A DNA stretch of 64,000 nucleotides, taken from positions 1,395,001 through 1,459,000 of the forward strand of contig JAQFVV010000151.1 of assembly GCA_028023455.1 (NCBI GenBank). The letters are read 5' to 3'. Positions within the stretch are counted from its first letter, which is position 1, and each line of letters opens with the position of its first letter. A model generated the notes under the pieces. That model saw only the letters and a program-made list of their open reading frames with translations. It did not search any database and had not been told where the DNA came from. A program made the translations under genes and the position numbers. Of this stretch, positions 57,618 to 64,000 are shown piece after piece. This DNA is from Epiperipatus broadwayi (taxonomy: Eukaryota; Onychophora; Udeonychophora; Euonychophora; Peripatidae).

Positions 57618-57844
57618 ATTGGATATGTCCGCGCATTCTGGCGGAGCGATATCAAAGGAGAGGCTGAGTTTGAGAACTCAGATCTGGGTATGCTATCATT
57701 CGCAGCTCACAAACCTCATAAACTTTACGTTCCACAGGAAGTAGTATTCCTAATTACGAACGAAATGGAGAAGATAAAATATCAGAATAAAGTGGATGGT
57801 ATGCCAGCAATGTTATTGGACATGAATATAAGTTTTATAATATA
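57618..57844 (+). other. Open frame of about 70 codons, unrecognised
   Basis: An acceptor-like AACTTAG precedes an open frame with RAFWRSDIKGEAEFENSDLG, LSFAAHKPHKLYVPQEVVF and EKIKYQNKVDGMPAMLL. The base composition is more balanced than in the flanks. There is no initial Met and no donor was identified. It could be an exon of another gene, part of a decayed retroelement, or chance. Confidence 0.25.
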
Positions 57845-58066
57845 ATTTTTATATAATATTATTTTAGAACTTGGAAATTGTCTAACCTTTCGCGCAATAA
57901 TCTGTTTTCAATTCTGAGTCATTTAACTAATCATAATGAATAATAACTTCTATTTCTAATATTAAACTAATAAAATTTATATTTAAAATTCGATTCCCGT
58001 ATACGTATTAACTGGAGAATTAGCCCTCCGGGCAAGGGTAAGAGAAGGTGGAATTTTATATTAGGT

Positions 58067-59027
58067 GTCGCAATCTTTTATAAAGGCAACTAAACAACAA
58101 AATAAAATAAGCATCCACAATAAAATACTTTTAAGTATACAACCAACCTGGCGAACGATTTCTATTTTAAATAAACAAATGAATATAATTTTACTAATGA
58201 ATTTAATTAAAGTCGTGAGATTGATTGATACCGACATATTAGAGAAAATAATATATATATTAAACAAAATAAGTTGTATACATTTAATTGAGCCGCATAA
58301 AATAATTTAAGCATGAAAACAACATATATTTAGAATTACATAATTATTAATAAGGATTATAGAGAGAGAGTTTACGAGCAAAACTAGCAAAACATCATAA
58401 ATGGATCTATGAATTAATTTAGCTGCAAATTATAAATCACCCGTGAATGTCCGTATTAAAGCAGCTCGAAATTTCATGATTTTACCTAAGATATCAGCAT
58501 AGCAGCAGGCAGGTTGGCAATTCTACGTCATCTCATATGGCTGGTCAGATGGAATTTTGACGGCTGGTAGACAGTTCTCCGAGAGAAAAAGAGAGGCGGA
58601 CAGCTCCACTACTCATGCTTCATCACGCAGAACTTGTGTTGGCTTCTTAAGTAATTAAACACAACTCACTAAAACTCCTCTGAACTCAACTAAAAACTGA
58701 AAGTAACTAAAAACTGAAAGTCTAAAAACTGACTTCCTTTGTTCTGTGGTTCCTTTTATAACATTTTAATACCGCCCAGAATGCAATTTCATATACCAAC
58801 CCTATCTCTATAATCCCTTTACAAACAACATTTAATTAACATGTTTTTATACAGATAAGGCTTGAAATACCATTTTTAGCTATTTTAAATCATTCGACAA
58901 AAACTGATAAACGATTTGTTTTCGATCTTAATTGCGATTGACAATTTTAATTAAAGGCAACAAGCTGAATTTAAACAAAGATTATTTTAGCATTTAGAGC
59001 CTCCCCCATTCTTCTTTGTTGTCACAT
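58067..59027 (-). mobile_element. LTR-like segment
   Basis: On the minus strand it starts TGTGACAACAAAGAAGAATG followed by GGGGGAGG, has a TATA-like TTATAAAAGGAACC near 58750 and ends GATTGCGACA, giving TG...CA boundaries of about 960 bp. No second copy and no 5-bp duplication were found, so it may be a degraded or solo LTR or a coincidence. Confidence 0.3.
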
Positions 59028-59029
59028 TA

Positions 59030-61555
59030 AATAGTTTAATTCAATACTTTAAATCAAAATACATATAGACATAACAAAAAAATTTACAATTATATAAAGA
59101 AAAATGTTTAGTTGTCAGCAATAAACATTAATAACATTATTGCTTCATTCATATATATATACGCATCATGCACACTGCTGTTTTATTTTACTAAATAAAG
59201 ATTAATTTTACTAATCTTTCTAATCATTAGGCATGCAGTGTGTGGGTGAATAGCATATATTTATAGCAGGGTCTGAATTGTGGACCCCTAGGAGGTTAGT
59301 ATAGATGGCGAAACATGAAGCATCGATGATGATTAGACATCCTACTTTCCCATAATTCCAACTTATATTCCAATTGTTTTTAATATCTAACTTTTAAATA
59401 ACTTAATAGCTTCAAAATCATAAATCTTTATTATAAGAGATTTTTTTTTCTCTTTATTTCATTCCTTTCAAATGAGACAATTTGGGCATGGTCAAATATA
59501 ATCTTATGGTCTCTATTTTTTTCTTCAAATTCATTAAAAAAATACAGGCAGTAATAAGATTGTGTTTGATTAAGTTAAGATTGGCTGGTTTCTTTGAAAC
59601 TAATTAAATAAAAATTAAGGAATCTCTTTTAATAAGGATCTGTAATTCTGAATGTATTGAAATGTGAGTTGGAATTATGGCATGGTAGAATTTTTATTTG
59701 TTTTGTGTTGCTAAGTCCATCTTAGAAGGGAAATCGTTGGTATTGGATTTGTAATTTTGGTCAGTGATTTATTTGTGAATTGGCATAATTAGTTCATTAT
59801 GTTGACGAGTTTAGCTTTTGGCATTTCATATTTTACATTTTGAAGTAGTGCTATATATATATATATAATAATTGACAATATATTTAATGAATAATGTAAT
59901 GCTTATCAAACTTTAACAAGATCGCTATCAATAAGGAGAACAGTATGACACATTAGTGTTTATTCTAATCGCTAATTTTTACGTTTTTTTTTATAAGTTC
60001 ATTAACACATTCCTGCTATTTTAAATTATTTAATTTTTTTTTTTTATTCTATATGACATGAACACATGTAGAATTGTTCATTATATACATGTTTTTAAAT
60101 AATCAACATATCTATGTATAAAGAAATGGTAAACTGATACATTGTAAAACTGTTAAAGATCATCTTTATGCTTATATTTTCAAATTGCATGCCTATACTA
60201 TTATTACTTATTATACAAAATAATGATCGAATAAACACTTGTCAAATATAAAATTAGCGTTAGTGGCTGAGTAGTTAGCACAGGTGCTTTACAAGCACTT
60301 GTCCTTGATTTGCTTCTTGGCTGATGCTTTGACACATGAAAAAAATATATATAAAATTAGCGATGAACAATGTAACATTAATAAAAGTAAGCACATTCAT
60401 ATTCTAAAATAAATATCAGTTACAAAACTGATATTGTTCGTTTATTATAATTAGAGTAGTTTTTACTCATAGTAAGTCTTTGATGACATCAACGACTTTT
60501 CATGGTTTTTCTCTCGCATGTAGTACTTAAAGGTGTGGATAACGCATGACATTTTAATGACTTTTTTTCATAGAGTTTTTAATTGTTATTTTAGTTAATA
60601 ATTTTAATTTTAATGCTGAGCAGTTGAGTGATATATTAATGTTATCATTCTATATAGTAAATGAGAGAATTTCTGACAATGTTGTCAGGTGTAGCCTGGT
60701 AGAATTTATCACAATTTTATCTTCTTTTTTTTTTATATCATTCTTTGGTATTATTATTTTTTAACTAGAAAAATAATTAAACAAGAATAATTTAGTTACA
60801 ATATGCCAATTATTAGTGTGCAGTACTTTCAAATATATTATTTCTTAATATTTCTTTACCTTGTACCTATTTTCCCATCTCCGTTTTAAGATGATTTATA
60901 AAATATTTGACAATACACTGGAGCTGCAAATTATGCTGTATCTAACTACACGACTTCAATTATACGCTATCCAAAGAAGAATGTAAACAAACAAAAAAAC
61001 AATTAAAATTGACCAATTTTATATTTGAGCTGTCATTTTTTTTTACTCTCTGAGCATTGTACTTGATTATATATTCATAATTTTTTTTAGTTTATGTTGA
61101 AAGCGATGAGGCTTGAAGAAAATATAGCATTGTTTGTGGCTTCACTGTATTTTCTTTTTCTTTTTTTATTTATCGTTCTCTCTAATAATAATATATTCTT
61201 ATAACATATTTAACCATCTCTTAATTTCCTTCTGTTTTATTATTTTTGTTTAACTGTCTTTGTTAATTTTTTTTTCCTCCAAGAGAATAACAAGTAATTA
61301 TGCTCATTCTCGCTCATTTTCATTAGCTGTTTATATTTCTGGAAAACAACTGTTATTGTTAATATTATTGTTTTGGGTTTTTTTAATTTTTTTTTTTTTT
61401 TTATTCACACTGTCATTTTGGCTATCATTACATATATAAAGAGAATAATATGCTTCCATTATTTATTGTAAATATTCTTAAGAGCATTAGTGAAATTTAT
61501 ATATACATAGTATATTCTTATATAAAAGGTAACTAGATTTCTCTTCAAGTTGCCT
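59030..61555. other. AT-rich intronic or intergenic stretch
   Basis: No exon was recognised. Long T runs and a TA microsatellite near 59853-59868 are present. The only structured feature is the tRNA-like sequence at 60257. Confidence 0.55.
60257..60327 (+). ncRNA. tRNA-like sequence, anticodon TAC (Val-like), probably a SINE head
   Basis: 71 nt with acceptor GCGTTAG pairing CTGATGC (two G-U pairs), A-box-like TGGCTGAGTAGTTAGCA, and an anticodon arm GGTGC, loop TTTACAA, GCACT. The T arm (TTGATTTGCTTC) is degraded. It is followed by TTTGACACATGAAAAAAA, nearly the same tail as the copy at 16807-16877. Equal length and shared tail with a different anticodon suggest one tRNA-derived family. Confidence 0.55.
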
Positions 61556-61559
61556 GTAG

Positions 61560-61957
61560 TGCAATCTCTGAATCAATACATGTACTACATAATGACATAG
61601 TTTAGTTATTCACCACAAAAATTTTAAGGTATTAGCTAATCTGGATCATGATTTATGATATAAAATGTAACAGTGTGTTTTGTATCTTCATTGATACATC
61701 TTCAGTGCACTTTCCGCCATCACATCATCTAGCAAACCACTTGAAATCAGCTTCTTGTATCACTTCAAACATTGCCATTTTGCCCAGTTTAAAATAAAAT
61801 TTAATAGTAACACATTATTTCATTGTGGAATAAGGTATGACACACACATCTCATGTCATAACTTACAATCCTGGCACGCAAGCACTTTAAAATTTTTGCG
61901 GTAAATAACTAAACTATGTCCTTACATAATGCATGTTGATTCAGAGATGGAGTTGCA
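61560..61957. mobile_element. Inverted-repeat element with a hammerhead-like interior
   Basis: TGCAATCTCTGAATCAATAC through CACAAAAATTTTAA (61560-61627) is mirrored at 61886-61957 (TTAAAATTTTTGCGGTAAAT ... CAGAGATGGAGTTGCA). Between them, on the minus strand at 61676-61705, is CTGAAGA, a TGTATC/GATACA stem and AAAAC (GAAAC mutated). Confidence 0.75.
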
Positions 61958-62056
61958 GCAATTCGGAAAGTTATCTATAAATATCCACTAACCAATGCGC
62001 ATCCAAGAATTCCTTCTGCGACCTTATATACCATGATACAGTCATAAAAAATTAGG

Positions 62057-62536
62057 TGTTATATATAGAGCTCACAAAACAAACTCTTAACAAGCTTTGT
62101 AGAATACCCCCAACCTCAGACCGGTTTCTGCTACTGGCGTCCTCAGTGAAGTGCTAGAATATTCAATTATTAAATTAAAAATACCGGACAAGCCCAGCAC
62201 TTTATCTAATGTATAACTATTAAGTAGAAACTCTGAAATTTTCAGATATCCTTATGTCTTCCAATCCAGCTATCTAATTTAAATAGTCATATGAAGTTCA
62301 GTTCCATATGGCTATTCAAGTTAGCTGGATTGGAAGACGTGGATATTTGAAAATTTCAGAATTTTTACTTAGTAGTTATACATTAGATAAAGTGTTGGGC
62401 TTGTCCTGGTATTTTTAATCTAATGATTGAATATCCTAGCACTTCACTGAGGACGCCAGTAGCAGAAACCGGTCTGAGGTTGGGGGTATTTTACAAAGCT
62501 TGTTAAGAGTTTGTTTTGCGAGCTCTATATATAACA
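62057..62536. mobile_element. 480-bp near-perfect palindrome with hammerhead motifs in both arms (subfamily 3)
   Basis: The arms (about 62057-62295 and 62305-62536) are complementary from TGTTATATATAGAGCT to the centre near 62300 (CATATGAAGTTCAGTTCCATATG). Each arm has CTGAGGA (right arm 62447-62453), a short GC/GC stem II around CAGTA, GAAAC (62465-62469), CG and GTC (62472-62474). ACCGGT is the self-complementary stem III. N7=G is allowed by the consensus. Ends share CTCTTAACAAGCTTTGTA with the element at 63721. Confidence 0.9.
62428..62495 (+). ncRNA. Hammerhead ribozyme motif, right arm (mirror copy at 62102-62165, minus)
   Basis: The core CUGANGA...GAAAC...GUC is complete. Stem II is weak (two GC pairs). 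Stem I pairs TATCCTA with the later GGGGGTA segment and TTCA with TGAG, with mismatches and wobbles. Because the two arms are nearly identical, the minus-strand mirror has the same features. Confidence 0.6.
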
Positions 62537-62539
62537 TTT

Positions 62540-63720
62540 GTAAACACAAGCTTATTAAATTAAGTCATGTGACAACTGACTTGATTTTTTTTTTGTAAAA
62601 GATATGGTGCTATTTACACTAAAAGAGTCTCTTTTTTTGACTCCTCTCTGTGTCATTTCTCTTATTATCTTCATTTTTTTTATATATCTATTATCTTTTA
62701 TCATTTAAGTGATCAAAAACCTTTCATGTCATCAGTCATATCAGCATGGTCTGGAGCACCCTGAGCGAATTTATTCCAGTCACATTTTCATCCTTCAAAT
62801 ACATGCATAACAATTCTCTATGGTTGCTCGTTATCCACTGACGCAATAGAACTATATTCACAAAAATGATAAATCCATATATTAAATTAATAAATATTTT
62901 AATAAATCATATCACTTCCCAGTCACTGCTGCTTAACATTAACTAATAAAATATCAACAATCTGTCAATCAGATAATAAATGAGTGCTGCTTCGGTGATA
63001 GATTGCTGATATTCTATTGGTTAATATTAAGCATTGATTGGGGGGTGATGGGATTTGATTTGCATATGATAACCAATTAGCTATGTGCACTTAAGGTTAG
63101 CTCTTATAGTACAAATAGTATTTTCTATATATAACTACATTACAGTCAGAATAAAGCCTCTTAAATACATTTAGTCTCGACAAATATTTTACCATAAATT
63201 CATAATTCAAAATGGTTATAATTTTGAAATAGAAAGATAATTAAATATATAATAAAAAGGTATTTTTATAATTTGATGTCTTTAAGCAAGCATTAGTTCA
63301 TCAAAAAGGATTTTCCAAGTGGAATTAATTTTGCATGCCATTGCATGTTACTTGCATAACGGTCCAAGAAAGACCATCATCTTTCCATTCTAAAAATTGA
63401 AAGGGGGGGGGGGTATGAACTGGAAGCAGTAGAAACTATTCAGCAGAGGGAAATGGTATATTGATTTTTTCTATGAGAGTTACAAAGTGCAAATTAATTT
63501 TTTTATGGAAGGATGGTGAAGAAAATTTTTAATTTAAATAATTGCAATATTAAGTAGGTGAGGGAAATTAACAAGATATAAAAGTCTGGATTGTTTAATA
63601 GTGTTATTTTTTTTTCTGTATATCCATTCAGGAAGTTGGATGAGAAAGCCATGAAAATTTTACAGACTAGTATTTATGGAACAGGAGAATATTTAAGTAG
63701 TTAGTTCATAGTAAATAAAT
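62540..63720. other. Non-coding stretch
   Basis: No exon was recognised. A run of G lies at 63403-63412. Confidence 0.5.
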
Positions 63721-63755
63721 ATAATGCGCGTTAATAGGTCTTAGCAAAATTTTCC

Positions 63756-63810
63756 GAATATCCCTACCCTCAGACCGATTTCTAACTGTGGCTGTCGTCA
63801 GTGAGGCATT
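63756..63810 (-). ncRNA. Hammerhead ribozyme motif, left arm, intact core
   Basis: Minus strand CTGACGA, then CAGCC, loop ACA, GTTA stem II with a mismatch, GAAA, TCG and GTC. GCCTCA before the core pairs with TGAGGG after the GTC. The catalytic positions are complete. Confidence 0.65.
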
Positions 63811-63822
63811 AAGTTATTCAGG

Positions 63823-63884
63823 CATATCCTAGTGCCTCACTGACAACAGCGACAGCTGGAAACTGGTCTGAGGATAGGGATATT
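63823..63884 (+). ncRNA. Hammerhead ribozyme motif, right arm, perfect stem II, G8 to A
   Basis: CTGACAA (63840-63846), CAGC, loop GACA, GCTG (63847-63858), GAAAC (63859-63863), TG, GTC (63866-63868). Stem I: CCTCA with TGAGG, and ATATCC with GGATAT, separated by an internal loop. Only the core G8 is changed (CTGACGA to CTGACAA), the expected product of CpG decay. Confidence 0.65.
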
Positions 63885-64000
63885 CAAAAAAGCTTGTTAA
63901 GAACTATTAATGCTCATTATGTATGACTTAATTTCCTTGCAATTATAGTAAATGAAATATGAAAAGAGAAGTATCAGGGATGTGCGGTTATATAAAAACA

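Larger units (their letters stand above)
63721..63920. mobile_element. 200-bp hammerhead foldback (subfamily 3)
   Basis: ATAATGCGCGTTAATAGGTC at the left and its near complement (TTCTTAACAAG...ATTAATGCTCATTAT read in reverse) at the right bound two inverted arms. Each has a hammerhead: minus 63756-63810, plus 63823-63884. The two ribozymes sit tail-to-tail around a 12-nt spacer. Confidence 0.85.

Noticed and set aside
63630-63710. Open stretch with KLDEKAMKILQTSIYGTGEY as a WDR4 C-terminal exon
   Set aside because: Does not resemble the WDR4 C-terminal helix and is closed by a stop soon after. More likely repeat-derived or chance.
1-64000. CRISPR arrays, bacterial operons, rRNA genes
   Set aside because: No regularly spaced repeats, Shine-Dalgarno-led gene clusters or rRNA signatures. 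Spliced exons show the DNA is eukaryotic.

Overview
This is a strongly AT-rich stretch of animal nuclear DNA. It has canonical GT/AG introns, no operons, and many interspersed repeats. The only host gene I can identify securely is WDR4 (Trm82/Wuho), the WD40 non-catalytic subunit of the tRNA m7G46 methyltransferase. Five internal exons lie on the + strand at 9214-9376, 21299-21411, 35778-35838, 37706-37857 and 54315-54483. All junction phases fit, and together they encode about 219 residues of a protein usually near 400. The 5' exon(s) and the C-terminal exon(s) were not found. Intron sizes (about 11.9, 14.4, 1.9 and 16.5 kb) and the repeat content suggest an invertebrate with a large, repeat-rich genome. 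I cannot name the phylum from sequence alone.

Nearly everything else is transposable-element debris. Left part (1-9.2 kb): a 75-bp tandem duplication, an unassigned GC-richer ORF at 768-1001, and a 3-kb foldback element (3414-6394). Intron after exon A (9.4-21.3 kb): very AT-rich DNA, a tRNA-like sequence, a 203-bp tandem repeat, an RTE LINE tail, and two ribozyme-bearing elements around a hAT-like insert. Next intron (21.4-35.8 kb): foldbacks, a clean 520-bp hAT MITE with its 8-bp target duplication, LINE tails, two unexplained GC-richer minus-strand ORFs near 29-30 kb, and a LINE reverse-transcriptase relic. Last large intron (37.9-54.3 kb): a Penelope-like fragment, a decayed hAT (ZBED-type) transposase, a 981-bp element with 15-bp terminal inverted repeats, and several RTE pieces. 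Right end (54.5-64 kb): more foldbacks, an LTR-like segment, a second tRNA-like sequence and two ribozyme-bearing palindromes.

The most interesting signal is a set of dispersed short elements carrying hammerhead-ribozyme (HHR) motifs: CTGANGA, a short stem II, GAAAC, a self-complementary stem III such as ACTAGT or ACCGGT, then a GTC cleavage site. Flanking sequence in the best copies forms stem I with an internal loop. At least a dozen arms occur here in three related subfamilies. Most are arranged as inverted pairs (foldbacks). Several insertions are flanked by 13-14 bp direct repeats, and one holds a head-to-tail unit of about 455 bp. This resembles retrozymes and the HHR-bearing terminal repeats of Penelope-like elements. 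The foldback form and constant 13-14 bp target duplications are the features most worth following up. A possible Penelope-like reverse-transcriptase remnant and intact-looking RTE/LINE pieces in the same window are candidate sources of mobilising enzyme, by inference only.
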